Of a stretch of 64,000 nucleotides of DNA, positions 37,547 through 46,739 are shown piece after piece. Where the stretch lies: NCBI RefSeq assembly GCF_022179525.1, contig NZ_BPQX01000021.1, positions 1 through 64,000 on the forward strand, given 5' to 3'. Position numbers and translations under genes: made by a program. Below the pieces are notes generated by a model, which saw only the letters and a list, made by a program, of their open reading frames with translations, was not told where the DNA came from and searched no databases. Position 1 is the first letter of the stretch. The number at the start of each line of letters is the position of its first letter. Source of the DNA: Methylobacterium persicinum (GTDB lineage Bacteria; Pseudomonadota; Alphaproteobacteria; Rhizobiales; Beijerinckiaceae).

Positions 37547-37712
37547 TCCGCTGCCTCCCCGGTCCTGACGCTCAGCCGGCGGCTCGGCCTGGCGCCTTAC
37601 TCGCGCCATCATGGCCGGGTGAGCAAGGTCCCGACGCTACGCGCTTTCGTAGACTTTAGGCTAGGATCGAAGCCGTGTCCTCTGCGCTCGACACGATCCG
37701 CGAGGTGCGTTG

Positions 37713-38795
37713 ATGCTGCCGCCTCATCGCTGGTTCTGGGTGCTGATCGTCCTCGCTGCGGGGGCGGCGGGGCTCCTGTATAATTTCATCTTCGCCGCGG
37801 GGGCGTCGCCGCTGGCTGGCCTCACCTACGGCCTGTGCATGGGCGTGGCGGTGCTCGCCTTCGACAGGGGGCTGATCCTCGCCGGGTTGCAGGCCCGGAT
37901 CCGCCGCTGGCCCGCCTGGGCCTACGTGCCAGCCGCCGAGTTCGCCTACGTGCTGATGATCGCAGCCGGGTGCGCCCTGGGCGGCCTCGTGGTGTGGGCG
38001 CTGGGCCTGACGGAAGACGATCTCTCCACCGCCACGAAGCTGACACCCCGGGTACTCGCCTACTCCCTCGGCGTCTCGGCGATGCTGGTCTTCGTGATCC
38101 GCATGCGCGACCTGATCGGCGGGGAGGTCTTCGTGAACTTCATGATCGGCCGCTATCACCGGCCGGTGGAGGAGGAGCGCATCTTCCTCTTCCTCGACGT
38201 GGTCGGTTCCACCGCCTTCGCGGAGGCCCACGGGGACCTGCGGGCGCAAGAATACCTGGGCGCGGTCTTCGCCGCCCTCGCCGAGCCCGTCCGGCGCCAC
38301 AACGGATCGGTGGACGACTATATAGGCGACCTGGCGATGATCACCTGGCCCATGGACCGGGGTTTGTCGGACGGCAGATGCATCGCCTGCCTGTTCTCCG
38401 TCCTCGACCGGATCGAGGCCGATGCCGAGGCCTGGGTGGCGCGGTTCGGCACGGTGCCCCGCCTGCGCGCGGCCCTCCACGGGGGATCTGTGGTGACAGC
38501 AGAAGTCGGGGTGGATCGGCACAAGATCGCGTATTTCGGCGATGCCGTGAACGTCACCTCGCGCATCGAGGCCCTTTGCCGCCCCCTGGGCGTCGGCATC
38601 CTGATCTCCCAGGATCTCCTCGACCGCCTCGGCCGCCTTCCGGCGGGCATCCGCGCCCGCTCCCTGGGGTCCCATGCCCTGCGCGGGCGGGGCGCTCCCC
38701 TCACGGTCGCCACCCTCGAACGGGGAGTGGCCATCGAGGGTCCCGCCGCCAACACATCGAGCTCGGCGACGTTGCGCGTCGCCGGGTCGATGTAG
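37713..38795 (+). CDS. Membrane-bound class III adenylate/guanylate cyclase
   Basis: 360 residues from the ATG at 37713 after GAGGTG. The N-terminal 135 residues form about four membrane helices (FWVLIVLAAGAAGLLYNFIF, LTYGLCMGVAVLAFDRGLI, AYVLMIAAGCALGGLVVWAL, VLAYSLGVSAMLVFVI). The cytoplasmic cyclase domain has metal-binding Asp residues in FLFLDVVGSTAFAE and VDDYIGDLAMITW, and the end motif KIAYFGDAVNVTSRIEAL. The residue before YIGD is Asp where adenylate cyclases have the substrate-specifying Lys, and Ala replaces the partner Thr/Asp before YFGD. Whether ATP or GTP is used is therefore open. Confidence 0.82.
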   Translation: MLPPHRWFWVLIVLAAGAAGLLYNFIFAAGASPLAGLTYGLCMGVAVLAFDRGLILAGLQARIRRWPAWAYVPAAEFAYVLMIAAGCALGGLVVWALGLTEDDLSTATKLTPRVLAYSLGVSAMLVFVIRMRDLIGGEVFVNFMIGRYHRPVEEERIFLFLDVVGSTAFAEAHGDLRAQEYLGAVFAALAEPVRRHNGSVDDYIGDLAMITWPMDRGLSDGRCIACLFSVLDRIEADAEAWVARFGTVPRLRAALHGGSVVTAEVGVDRHKIAYFGDAVNVTSRIEALCRPLGVGILISQDLLDRLGRLPAGIRARSLGSHALRGRGAPLTVATLERGVAIEGPAANTSSSATLRVAGSM

Positions 38796-38928
38796 GCCAT
38801 CCATCGGACGGCCGACGGCGCACCGCGGCCCCCTCAGTCGTCACAGCCGTGACAGGCGACACGAAGCGATGACCGCGGAAGGGCTGAAGCGGGAGTGCGA
38901 CGGCGTCAGGGGAAGCGGGCAGCGCCGG

Positions 38929-39180
38929 TCAGCCCTCGCGGACGATGAGGGCCTTCAGCGCAGCGTTGATCCGGTCCTGCCAGCCGGGCCCATCCTTCTG
39001 GAAGTGTTCGAGCACGGCGGCGTCGAGGCGCAGGGTCACGGACTCGCGCACGCCCGGCGCGGACGCAGGGGCGACTGGGGCGGGGGCCGTCGCCACCGGC
39101 TTGGTCGTCGCCTTGCGGAACGCCGCTTCCGCGGCGGCACGGGCGTCGGTGGGGCGGCGTCGGTCGCGGGTCTCCACCAT
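38929..39180 (-). CDS. BrnA-like antitoxin-fold protein without a BrnT partner
   Basis: 83 residues from the ATG at 39180. A TTG at 39192 would overlap the upstream stop. Residues of about 1-45 are Ala/Pro/Thr-rich and probably unfolded. The C-terminal part RESVTLRLDAAVLEHFQKDG, continuing PGWQDRINAALKALI, matches the BrnA antitoxin domain, a ribbon-helix-helix that binds DNA. Classical BrnA is encoded after its RNase toxin BrnT. Here the gene upstream, overlapping or nearly so, codes a charged helical protein instead, and no BrnT-like gene is visible. It may be an orphan regulator or pair with an unrelated partner. Confidence 0.7.
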   Translation of the reverse strand: MVETRDRRRPTDARAAAEAAFRKATTKPVATAPAPVAPASAPGVRESVTLRLDAAVLEHFQKDGPGWQDRINAALKALIVREG

Positions 39181-39188
39181 GGTGTGGC

Positions 39189-39515
39189 TCAATCCTTCTT
39201 GGCCGCCTTGCGGGCGACCGTCTTGCGGGCACGATCCTTGGCCGCCTTGGCCTCGGTGGCTTCCTGCTTCGCGGTCGCGGCGGCCTGGGCGTCGGAGGCC
39301 TCCTTGGCCAGACGCAGCGAACGGAGGCGCTTCGTGCGCTCATCGACGGCGACCTGCGCGGCACGATGCTCGGCCATCGCCTGAGCACCTTCCCGGGCCA
39401 TCCGTTCGGCCCGCTCCGCGCGCTCGGCCTTATTCTCAGCCCGGACGCGGGCTTCGGTCTCCGCGGCGCGGATCTCCTCCGCCTCGTCGAGGTCGGTTTC
39501 GATGTCGTCGCTCAT
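39189..39515 (-). CDS. Highly charged coiled-coil hypothetical protein
   Basis: 108 residues almost entirely of Ala, Glu, Lys, Arg and Asp. The start is acidic (SDDIETDLDEAEEIRAAETE), the middle a long predicted helix (AENKAERAERAERMAREGAQ) and the end strongly basic with histone-H1-like AKKD/KAAKDRARKTVARKAAK. The acidic-to-basic polarity suggests an extended coiled coil with a nucleic-acid-binding tail. It is encoded immediately before the BrnA-like gene and is probably co-transcribed with it. The family is not recognised. Confidence 0.65.
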   Translation of the reverse strand: MSDDIETDLDEAEEIRAAETEARVRAENKAERAERAERMAREGAQAMAEHRAAQVAVDERTKRLRSLRLAKEASDAQAAATAKQEATEAKAAKDRARKTVARKAAKKD

Positions 39516-39727
39516 TGCTTCCCTTTCGTCCCGCCCCGGGCGGTGTCAGCCGCATCGGCAAGGACGCGGCGACCAGGGCAGGTCCGGCCGGTTCGAGGGG
39601 GGGAGGAAGTGGGCCGGATGACCCGGCCCGCTCCAACCCGCCGGGTGGCGGCCTGTTCGAGCCGGAATGTTATGGGCTTTAGCATGCCCACAAGGGGTCT
39701 GGCGAATCCGGAAGCAGCGATGACTGC

Positions 39728-40720
39728 TCAACGCACCCGGTAATTCAGCGGGATCGTCACCGATAGGCTTTGCTGCGTGACCCCGGCGGGGGCTGCGGGG
39801 AGGCTGCCGCGCACGGCCGCGAGGGCGGCACTGTCGATCTGTCCCACCCCGCTGGAGCGGGCGAGCCCGGCGCTCGTCACCGAACCCGAGCGCATCACGG
39901 TGAACCGCACGACGGCGGTGCCGCCGGCAGTGCCGGAGGCCGCACCGGGATTCATGCGACCATGAATCGCGGCACTGATCGCACCTGTCCACTGGCGCAT
40001 GGCGCTGGGGTCGTTGCCGGCGGCGGCCCGGCCCGCGGAACTCTGACGGGACGACGCCGCGGAATCACGGGTCTCCCCCTGCCGGGCGAGGGCCGCCTTG
40101 GTCTTCGCCTCGCGGGCGGCCTTGGCCTTCGCTTCCTTGATCTTGGCTTCCTTGGCCTCGCGGATCTCCTCGAGGCGCTCCTGGCGCTCTTCCTCCTTGC
40201 GCTTCTCCTCGCGGAGCTTGCGCAGGCGTGCGTCCTTTTCGGCCTTGAGCTTGGCGAGATCGGGCTTCGGCGCCTCGGGTTCGGCGGGCTTGGCGATCTC
40301 CTCCGGAGGCGCGGCCAGGGGTTCGGCCTGCTCGGCGGTCGAGGTCACCACCTGGTTCTGCGGCTCCACGGGCTGGGCTTCCGTCGCGGCCACGGGGGGC
40401 GCCTCCTCCGGGGGCACCTGGGCCATCTCCGTGGGGGGAGGCGGCTGCGTCGCCTCTTCGACCGGCTGCTCGACGGGCTTCACCTCGGGGGGCGCCGCCT
40501 CGACGGCCTGCTGCTCGGCCGGGGCCTGGGTCGGCGCCTCGGTCATCACGGGGGCGAGGTCGATCGTCACCTGCTGCTCGCCGGGGGGTGCCGGGGGCGT
40601 GAGGTGCAGGAACATCACCCCCAGCAGCACGAGGGCATGGAGCCCGAGGGCGACGAGGAAGGCCGCCACCAGCCCGGTCGGGCGGCGGTTCGGCAGAGGC
40701 GTCGAAGTCAGTGCGGTCAT
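39728..40720 (-). CDS. tonB: TonB-family energy transducer
   Basis: 330 residues. An N-terminal membrane anchor (residues of about 16-38, [20 protein letters not shown]) is followed by a long Pro/Glu/Ala-rich periplasmic spacer, a Lys/Glu/Arg helical stretch ([20 protein letters not shown]) resembling TolA, and a C-terminal TonB domain ([40 protein letters not shown]). It transmits proton-motive force from ExbB-ExbD to outer-membrane transporters. The helical stretch leaves TolA as an alternative, but the end domain is TonB-like and no tolB or pal follows. It starts four bases after exbD. Confidence 0.82.
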   Translation of the reverse strand: MTALTSTPLPNRRPTGLVAAFLVALGLHALVLLGVMFLHLTPPAPPGEQQVTIDLAPVMTEAPTQAPAEQQAVEAAPPEVKPVEQPVEEATQPPPPTEMAQVPPEEAPPVAATEAQPVEPQNQVVTSTAEQAEPLAAPPEEIAKPAEPEAPKPDLAKLKAEKDARLRKLREEKRKEEERQERLEEIREAKEAKIKEAKAKAAREAKTKAALARQGETRDSAASSRQSSAGRAAAGNDPSAMRQWTGAISAAIHGRMNPGAASGTAGGTAVVRFTVMRSGSVTSAGLARSSGVGQIDSAALAAVRGSLPAAPAGVTQQSLSVTIPLNYRVR

Positions 40721-40724
40721 CGGC

Positions 40725-41219
40725 TCAGGGCGCGGCGTTGGCGGGGGCCTGCGTCGGGGGAGACGGAGTGGCCGACGGACCGCCGGGAGACTGGGCGATC
40801 AGCGAGACCTTCGAGAAGCCCGCCTGCCCGACGAGGCCCATGACCTCCATCACCTTGCCGTAGGGCACGTCGCGGTCGCCACGGACCAGCATCACCTGAT
40901 CCTTGTTCTCGGCGGCCATCTCGCGCAGACGCGGCACGATGCTGTCCATCGTGAACACCTCCTTGGCGATGGAGGGATTGCCGTCCTTGTCGACGGTGAT
41001 CTCCAGGGGCTTCTTCGCCTGGGCGACCTTGGGCGCGGAGGTCTTCGGCAACTGCACCGGCACGCCCGTCGTCATCAGCGGGGCCGCGACCATGAAGATG
41101 ATCAGCAGCACCAGCATCACGTCCACCATCGGCGTGACATTGATGTCCGCCATCGGTGCCTCGTCGAGGCCGTCCTCGTCGCCCCCGGCGTCGCCCGACC
41201 GGATCGATCCCATTGCCAT
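40725..41219 (-). CDS. exbD: ExbD/TolR-family biopolymer transport protein
   Basis: 164 residues. A short cytoplasmic start leads into [20 protein letters not shown], the single helix with the proton-conducting Asp of ExbD/TolR. A periplasmic domain follows ([20 protein letters not shown]...[20 protein letters not shown]). The C-terminal 20 residues are Pro/Ala-rich and unusual. It forms the proton channel and stator with the upstream ExbB protein. Two ATGs six bases apart (41219, 41213) are possible. A strong GGAGGA precedes the first. Confidence 0.88.
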   Translation of the reverse strand: MAMGSIRSGDAGGDEDGLDEAPMADINVTPMVDVMLVLLIIFMVAAPLMTTGVPVQLPKTSAPKVAQAKKPLEITVDKDGNPSIAKEVFTMDSIVPRLREMAAENKDQVMLVRGDRDVPYGKVMEVMGLVGQAGFSKVSLIAQSPGGPSATPSPPTQAPANAAP

Positions 41220-41261
41220 CGGCTGTCCTCCCTCCTCCCGACCTGTTCGACGCGTCCCGGC

Positions 41262-41951
41262 CTATTCGGCGGCGGCGCGGCGCTGGCCGCCCCGGTCCCG
41301 GGCGAGGCGGTTGCCGAGGATGGAGATGCTGGAGGTGAAGCGGCTCTGGAGACTGCCGACATCGCCTGTCAGCTTGTTGTAGGCCATGACCGCAGGGATC
41401 GCGACGACGAGGCCGATGGCGGTGGCGAACAGGGCTTCGGCGATGCCCGGCGCCACGACCGCGAGCGAGGTATCCTGGCTGCGGGCGATGGACGAGAACG
41501 AGTTCATGATGCCCCAGACAGTACCGAACAGGCCGACGAACGGCGCCGTCGAGCCCGACGTCGCCAGCAGCGAAAGTCCCGTGCGCAGGCGCTTGACCTC
41601 GAGCGCCAGGGCGCCGCGCATGGCCCGCTCGATCCGCTCCCGGCGTTCGGCGCGGGTTTCGGTCTGATCCTGGTCGCGCCACGCCTCGATCGCGGCGTTG
41701 GCGACGTGCCCGGCGATGCCCTTCAATTGCGGATCGACGGTACCGCCGGAGCGGACCATGGTCTCGAAGGCCCGGGCCTGCCGGCGGGCGGCGGCGAGGC
41801 GGACGATCTTCTCGAAGACCACCGTCCAGCAGGCGATCGAGGCGATGACCAGCAGGATCATCACGCCCTTCACGATCGGATCGGCCTGAAGGAACAGGCC
41901 GAGGAACGAGAAATCGTGGGTGTCGATCGGGGCGGCCTGGGTCGGATCCAT
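41262..41951 (-). CDS. exbB: ExbB/TolQ-family proton channel protein
   Basis: 229 residues from the ATG at 41951, with CCAGGAG upstream. Three membrane helices fit the family: residues of about 24-45 ([20 protein letters not shown]), 115-140 ([28 protein letters not shown]) and 160-185 ([23 protein letters not shown]). The [10 protein letters not shown] and [11 protein letters not shown] blocks line the proton path. With ExbD it powers TonB. Length and the partner's TonB-type end favour ExbB over TolQ. It is first in the exbB-exbD-tonB operon. Confidence 0.87.
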   Translation of the reverse strand: MDPTQAAPIDTHDFSFLGLFLQADPIVKGVMILLVIASIACWTVVFEKIVRLAAARRQARAFETMVRSGGTVDPQLKGIAGHVANAAIEAWRDQDQTETRAERRERIERAMRGALALEVKRLRTGLSLLATSGSTAPFVGLFGTVWGIMNSFSSIARSQDTSLAVVAPGIAEALFATAIGLVVAIPAVMAYNKLTGDVGSLQSRFTSSISILGNRLARDRGGQRRAAAE

Positions 41952-42082
41952 GTCGGGCTCCTGGCGTCGTGTCTTGCGGTGTCGTGTCGTCGTGTCCGGC
42001 TCCACGGTCGCGCCGCGATCAAAGCCGGGCGCGCCCGGACGGAAGCCGCCCGGGCGCAGGGTTCACACTGTGCCCGGCCGCG

Positions 42083-42553
42083 TCAGCGGTCGAACGGAAT
42101 TCCCGCCTTGCTCTCGGTCTCGGTGCGTTCGAGGCACGCCTCGCGGGCGCCGTCGCCGCCGTCGCAGGCCAGCACGTCGTTGAGCAGGATGCGCCCGACC
42201 TTCCCGCAGGCAATGCCCGGAAAGTCGAAGATCTTGACCGTGGTCTTATGCGGGGGGAGCGGCGCGAGTTCCACCGCGACGCGCTTCTGGGCGACGCCGT
42301 CCGTATCGAAGGCGAAGAGATCGACCTTATAGGTCTTCAGGCCGGCACCGCGGCTGTTGTCGACCACCATGGTGATCCGGCAGGCCTCGCCGGCCGTCTC
42401 GGTCTTGTTGAGCTGAAGCTTGATTGGGGCCGCCTTATCGCCCGCGCTCTCCTGCGCCACGGCGGACACCGCCACGCCCGGCGCGACGAGCGCAAACGCG
42501 GCCCAGACGAGAGCAGCGCGGGGGCGGAAAGGGGATTGGCTCCGGTCAAGCAC
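42083..42553 (-). CDS. Hypothetical periplasmic protein (Tat-pathway-signal-like)
   Basis: 156 residues from a GTG at 42553 preceded by AAAGGTAG. A much longer frame upstream is a shadow of the next gene. A signal peptide (RPRAALVWAAFALVAPGVAV, cut near AVAQ-E) predicts export. The mature part has four cysteines, two (EACRITMVVDNSRGAGL, GIACGKVGRILLNDV) in a compact beta-rich region like a family of small alphaproteobacterial secreted proteins. The function is unknown. It is upstream of exbB on the same strand, with a gap of about 130 bp. Confidence 0.7.
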   Translation of the reverse strand: MLDRSQSPFRPRAALVWAAFALVAPGVAVSAVAQESAGDKAAPIKLQLNKTETAGEACRITMVVDNSRGAGLKTYKVDLFAFDTDGVAQKRVAVELAPLPPHKTTVKIFDFPGIACGKVGRILLNDVLACDGGDGAREACLERTETESKAGIPFDR

Positions 42554-42591
42554 TGTCGAAACTACCTTTCGTGGAATCCGCACGCAGCGGG

Positions 42592-43077
42592 TCAGTGGAG
42601 AACGCCGGGCTTTCCGCAAGCCGGTGAAAGGCGGAGGGCCGCCGCATCGATCGTTTCGGCTGCGGCGCAGACCGCCGCCGCGAGGCGCGGCGCCTTCTCT
42701 CGCCCAGCCAGGGCGGCAGCCTGATGCGCCACTTCGTCCCAGGCACCCCGGCGACCGCGGCCGATCAACGCGACGAGGGCGCATTCGTGTCCGGTGAGGC
42801 GGCAACAGCTCGCCGGCATGAACGACCAGTCGCCCTCGCGCTCGGCCCGCAGCGCCCGCACGATGCCGACCATGCCGGCGACGAAACGACCGCCCTCGTG
42901 GGAGCCGAGCAATTCCTCGGCGCCGTTGAAGGCCGCGTCCCAGCAGGCGACATCGCCGGTCATGTAACCGGCCGCCACGAAGCGGGCCACGGACAGGGCG
43001 AGGATCTCGGCTTCGTCCCGGCAGGCTTCGGAGACGCGCCGCAAGGACGGGCGGGCAGGCGGACTCGACGGCTGCAC
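42592..43077 (-). CDS. Hypothetical cytoplasmic protein
   Basis: 161 residues starting at a GTG at 43077 with a strong GGGGGAGG just before it. The predicted structure is mostly helical (EAEILALSVARFVAAGYMTG, FVAGMVGIVRALRAEREGDW), with cysteines at CCRLTGHEC and CAAAETIDAAAL. No signal peptide or membrane helix is evident. Not recognised. It is followed on the same strand by the secreted protein gene 38 bp later, so the two may form an operon. Confidence 0.6.
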   Translation of the reverse strand: MQPSSPPARPSLRRVSEACRDEAEILALSVARFVAAGYMTGDVACWDAAFNGAEELLGSHEGGRFVAGMVGIVRALRAEREGDWSFMPASCCRLTGHECALVALIGRGRRGAWDEVAHQAAALAGREKAPRLAAAVCAAAETIDAAALRLSPACGKPGVLH

Positions 43078-43496
43078 TCGGACCTCCCCCGGTTGAGAGC
43101 GTCCCGCGGCAATGTGCGGGGCAACGGCAGCCGGAACGGCGCCGTCTTCGGGACGCCGAGGTACCGAGAACCACGCCCGGCATCAAGTGCCGGAGCAAAA
43201 ATCAGAGACGTTCCAAACTGTTAGCGGGATGATCTGGCAATTCCGGTCGGCGGCGGTTCAATTCGCCAACCAGGATCGGAATTTGCGGCATGTCGATACG
43301 AATGCCCCGGCGGGAGATCGGTGAGCCCCCTGTCCCTTGATGGCCCGGAACGGCTCGGCCATATCTCGCTGGTCCCGGCGGATCCGCCGGGCGGAGCGCT
43401 GCCTTGCGCGGGCTCCGTGGCGGAGAGGCGCTCGAAGGCCGGGCGGGCGGGGGTCGCCCGCAGGTCTGAGGCCTCGCACTGAGGAAGACCTCCGCG
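43078..43496. other. 420-bp divergent intergenic region upstream of hsp20
   Basis: No coding frame is supported on either strand. The stretch separates divergent transcripts, contains an 18-bp perfect palindrome (CCCGGCGGATCCGCCGGG, 43374-43391) and a sequence resembling a heat-shock promoter, and so probably holds control signals for both sides. Confidence 0.5.
43336..43364 (+). promoter_or_regulatory. Possible RpoH (sigma-32) promoter of hsp20
   Basis: CTTGAT at 43336-43341 and CCATAT at 43359-43364, 17 bases apart, resemble the alphaproteobacterial RpoH consensus (CTTG ... CYTATNT). The leader would be about 125 bases. The match is partial, so confidence is low. A heat-shock promoter is expected for a small heat-shock protein gene. 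Confidence 0.3.
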
Positions 43497-43925
43497 ATGA
43501 CCCGACCGTCGCCGTTCGGCCACCCGTTTCTGCTCGGCTTCGATGAGATCGAACAGGCCCTCGACCGTGTGTCGAAAGCCGCCAACGATGGCTACCCCCC
43601 CTACAACATCGAACGGCTCGCCCGGACGGACCGGGAGCCGGAGCGCCTGCGCATCACCCTTGCGGTGGCAGGTTTTACCCGGGAGCAGCTCGACGTGATG
43701 CTGGAAGAGAACCAGCTCATCGTCCGCGGTCGGCAGGTCGATGACAGGGAGCGGCAGTTCCTCCACCGGGGCATCGCCGCCCGCCAGTTCCAGCGGGTCT
43801 TTCTCCTCGCCGACGGGATGGAGGTGCTTGGCGCCGATCTGTCGAACGGCCTCCTGTCCATCGATCTCGTCCGGCCGGAGCCGGAGCGGGTGGTCCGCCG
43901 GATCGACATCCTCGCGCGGGACTAA
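43497..43925 (+). CDS. Small heat shock protein, Hsp20 (IbpA-like)
   Basis: 142 residues. The N-terminal FLLGFDEIEQALDRVSKAAN and YPPYNIER are hallmarks of rhizobial class A small heat-shock proteins. The alpha-crystallin domain spans residues of about 35-125 (LRITLAVAGFTREQLDVMLE, ENQLIVRGRQVDDRERQFLH, GIAARQFQRVFLLADGMEVL). It holds unfolded proteins in large oligomers. The C-terminal IxI-type motif is degenerate (RRIDILARD). A DUF1150 gene follows, the standard arrangement. Confidence 0.9.
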   Translation: MTRPSPFGHPFLLGFDEIEQALDRVSKAANDGYPPYNIERLARTDREPERLRITLAVAGFTREQLDVMLEENQLIVRGRQVDDRERQFLHRGIAARQFQRVFLLADGMEVLGADLSNGLLSIDLVRPEPERVVRRIDILARD

Positions 43926-44046
43926 CCGCGGGCGCGGCTAAACTGCCGGGAGATTGATCCCGCCGGGAGCGATCCTTACATCCCGGTCGTACCCCCGGTC
44001 GCCATTCGGGGCCGGGACCGACGCTCTGCCTCGAAGGAGGGCATCC

Positions 44047-44331
44047 ATGTCCGAACTGAACACTGCACCCCTCACCCCCGCCGACCTCGACGGCTCGGCC
44101 TTCCAGCCGGCCGACCTCGCCGTCCTGGGCGAAGGGCACATTGCCTATGTCCGCCCGATCCGGTCCGAGGAGGTGCGCCGCCTCTTCCCGCAGGCGCCGG
44201 CCCTGACCCCCGGCCTCGACCTCTTCGCCCTGCTCTCGGCCAGCGGCGCGCCGATCATGCTCGCCGACTCCCGCGAGACGGTCCTGGCCAACGCCCTGGC
44301 GCAGGACCTGCAGCCGGTCAGCCTGCACTGA
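44047..44331 (+). CDS. DUF1150 family protein
   Basis: 94 residues from the ATG at 44047, preceded by AAGGAGGG. An upstream frame is unsupported. The body VLGEGHIAYVRPIRSEEVRR and PGLDLFALLSASGAPIMLAD matches DUF1150, which is nearly always encoded just after hsp20 in Rhizobiales. The function is unknown, and co-expression under heat shock is likely from the layout. Confidence 0.88.
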   Translation: MSELNTAPLTPADLDGSAFQPADLAVLGEGHIAYVRPIRSEEVRRLFPQAPALTPGLDLFALLSASGAPIMLADSRETVLANALAQDLQPVSLH

Positions 44332-44333
44332 CC

Positions 44334-45098
44334 TCAGGCGATCTCCGCCACCGCCGCGACCAGCCGGGCGATATCGCCCGGCCGGGACAGGCGGTGGTCG
44401 CCGTCTGCGATGAAGGTGAGCACCGTGCCCTCTGCGGGCAGGCGCTCCAGCAGCCGGAAGGCGTGAGCGGACGGCACGTCCGGATCGCGCCCACCCTGCA
44501 GGATATGCACCGGGCACCCGGGCTCGATCGGTCCGCCGAGCATGAGGTTGCGCCGTCCGTCTTCCACCAGCTTCATGGTGAGGATGGTCGGCCGCGGGTC
44601 GTACTCGCTCGGCACGCTGAGGAAGCCGTCGGCTTCCATCGTCCGACGGCGGGCCTCGGGAAGGTTCGCCCAGAGGAGCTCCTCGGTGAAATCGAGGGCG
44701 GGGGCGATCAGGACGAGACCGGCCGTCGGCTTCCCCCGTCGGGCGCGCTCCCGGGCGGCGAGGCAGGCGATCCAGCCTCCCATGGACGAGCCGACGAGGA
44801 CCGGCGCCTCATCGGCATGGGCGTCGATGACCGCCCTGGCATCGTCGAGCCACGATGAAATCGTGCACTCCTCGAACCGCCCGCCGGAGGCGCCGTGCCC
44901 GCCATAGTCGAACCGGACGAAGCGCCTCCCGGTCTTCTCCGCCCACTCGTCCAGGGCGCTGGCCTTCGTCGCCGTCATGTCGGAGCGGAAGCCGCCGAGC
45001 CAGACCACGGGCGGGCCGGCGCCGTCGCGCAGGCGCACCGCGATATCCCGCGGCGGGCCGTGCCCTTCCACGGTCATGACAAGCTCCGACTGCGCCAT
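44334..45098 (-). CDS. Alpha/beta hydrolase
   Basis: 254 residues, cytoplasmic. The nucleophile elbow is GSSMGGWIA (catalytic Ser near residue 105), preceded by an RFVRFDYGGHGASGGRFEECT strand-loop. The acid and base are probably in the GRDPDVPSAHAF and GDHRLSRPGDIARL segments (Asp and His). The family resembles human ABHD10-type thioesterases/carboxylesterases. The substrate is unknown. The ATG has AAAGGTCGGAG before it. It is convergent with the DUF1150 gene, separated by two bases. Confidence 0.87.
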   Translation of the reverse strand: MAQSELVMTVEGHGPPRDIAVRLRDGAGPPVVWLGGFRSDMTATKASALDEWAEKTGRRFVRFDYGGHGASGGRFEECTISSWLDDARAVIDAHADEAPVLVGSSMGGWIACLAARERARRGKPTAGLVLIAPALDFTEELLWANLPEARRRTMEADGFLSVPSEYDPRPTILTMKLVEDGRRNLMLGGPIEPGCPVHILQGGRDPDVPSAHAFRLLERLPAEGTVLTFIADGDHRLSRPGDIARLVAAVAEIA

Positions 45099-45265
45099 TC
45101 TCCGACCTTTCCCACATTCTCATCAAAACGAACGTCTGCACTTCAGAGACCGTTTACCGGACCGTAAAGCGCGGGCGCCATGTTGCATCAATGGGGACAG
45201 GTCTTTCCGTGGATACGTGGCACCGATCGGCCGGCCTCGGACGGCTCCTCGCGGAGGGACCATCC

Positions 45266-46489
45266 ATGACCGGAGAGGCGAGGGCCGTTCAGGGCTTTCC
45301 GGTGGGGGAGGGGCGGCTCGCGGGGGCCTGCGTGCTCCAGATCATCCCGGAACTGGATGCGGGCGGCGCCGAACGCACGACGGTCGATGTCGCCGCCGGT
45401 CTGACCGCCGCCGGCGGGCGCGCCTTGGTCGCAACGGAAGGGGGCCGGCTCGTCGGCGAGCTGCAGGCCAAAGGCGGCCATTGGATCCGCTTCCCCGCCG
45501 CCACGAAGAATCCGGCACGGATGGCAGTAAATGTCCTGAAGCTCGCCGCCCTGTGCCGGCGGGAGGGCGTGCAGCTCATCCACGCCCGCTCCCGGGCCCC
45601 GGCCTGGGTGGCCCTGGGCGCGGCCCGGCGCCTCGGTCTGCCCTTCGTCACCACCTACCACGGCAGCTATTCCGGTCGGACGGGGGTGAAGGTCCTGTAC
45701 AATTCGGTGATGGCGCGGGGCGACGTCGTGATCGCCAATTCCCGCTATACGGCCGGCCTGATCGAACAATCCCATCCGGCCGAGGCGGCGGGCCGCCTGC
45801 GGGTGATCTATCGGGGCACGGATCTCGGCGCCTTCAATCCGCACGCCGTGGCGTCGGCCCGGGTCGAGGCCCTGCGGCGGAGCTGGGGCGTGGCGCCGCA
45901 CGAGCGGGTGGTGCTCCTGGCGGCCCGCCTGACCGCGTGGAAGGGCCACCGGCTGCTCATCGAGGCCGCCGCACGGATGCGCGAGCAGGGCGTGCCCGAT
46001 CTCGCCGTCATCCTCGCCGGAGACCCCCAGGGGCGCAGCGCGTACGAGCGGGAGATCGACGCCCTGGTCGCCGCCCGCGGCCTGGAGGGCATCGTCCGCC
46101 GGGTCGGCCACTGTACCGACATGCCCGCCGCCTTCCGAGCGGCGTCGGTGGTGGCGGTGCCCTCGATCGAGCCGGAGGCCTTCGGCCGCTCCGCCGTCGA
46201 AGCACAGGCCCTCGGAACGCCGGTCGTCGTCTCGGATCTCGGGGCGGTGCCGGAGACGGTGCTCGCCCCGCCGGACGTCCCCCCCGGCCAGCGTACGGGC
46301 TGGCGGGTTCCCCCCGGCGACGCGCCGGCCCTAGCTGCGGCGCTCACCGAGGCCCTCGCCCTCGGGGCGAGCGCCCGGGATGCCCTGGCCCGGCGCTGTC
46401 GCGCCCACGTGGAAGCCAACTTCTCCCTGGAACGGATGGTCGGCGACACCCTCGCGGTCTACGCCGAACTCCTGGGGCGCGACGGCTGA
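45266..46489 (+). CDS. Family 4 glycosyltransferase
   Basis: 407 residues from the ATG at 45266, chosen because CGGAGGG lies just upstream. An ATG at 45191 would add 25. The GT-B fold is seen in LQIIPELDAGGAERTTVDVA, the nucleotide-sugar region VVLLAARLTAWKGHRLLIEA and the C-terminal EPEAFGRSAVEAQALGTPVV with the EX7E-type motif. It transfers a sugar from an activated donor to a lipid or polysaccharide acceptor. The acceptor is unknown. It stands alone between a hydrolase and infC. Confidence 0.85.
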   Translation: MTGEARAVQGFPVGEGRLAGACVLQIIPELDAGGAERTTVDVAAGLTAAGGRALVATEGGRLVGELQAKGGHWIRFPAATKNPARMAVNVLKLAALCRREGVQLIHARSRAPAWVALGAARRLGLPFVTTYHGSYSGRTGVKVLYNSVMARGDVVIANSRYTAGLIEQSHPAEAAGRLRVIYRGTDLGAFNPHAVASARVEALRRSWGVAPHERVVLLAARLTAWKGHRLLIEAAARMREQGVPDLAVILAGDPQGRSAYEREIDALVAARGLEGIVRRVGHCTDMPAAFRAASVVAVPSIEPEAFGRSAVEAQALGTPVVVSDLGAVPETVLAPPDVPPGQRTGWRVPPGDAPALAAALTEALALGASARDALARRCRAHVEANFSLERMVGDTLAVYAELLGRDG

Positions 46490-46739
46490 GCCCGCGCCGC
46501 CGGTCTTGCGGCGAAGGTGTGCCGGGCACACATCCACAGTATCAACGGGAACCCGGAGCCGCCCCGCGCGCTGAACGGTGAGCCATTTCGTCACGGAACC
46601 CCCGCGGAACCCCGTTGACTTGCGGCCCACTTGCGGCAAGGTGTCAAATCCGGGAATAGCCGGGACGGCGGGCGGTCAGAGGATCCTGAGGGGGATCTAT
46701 CGGGATCGCCGTTTGCCGTTGAAGCAGGAGAACACAGCC

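Noticed and set aside
43369-43396. Palindrome CCCGGCGGATCCGCCGGG as an operator
   Set aside because: Perfect but short, in GC-rich DNA, with no second copy found near another promoter; could equally be an RNA hairpin. Only noted in the intergenic entry.
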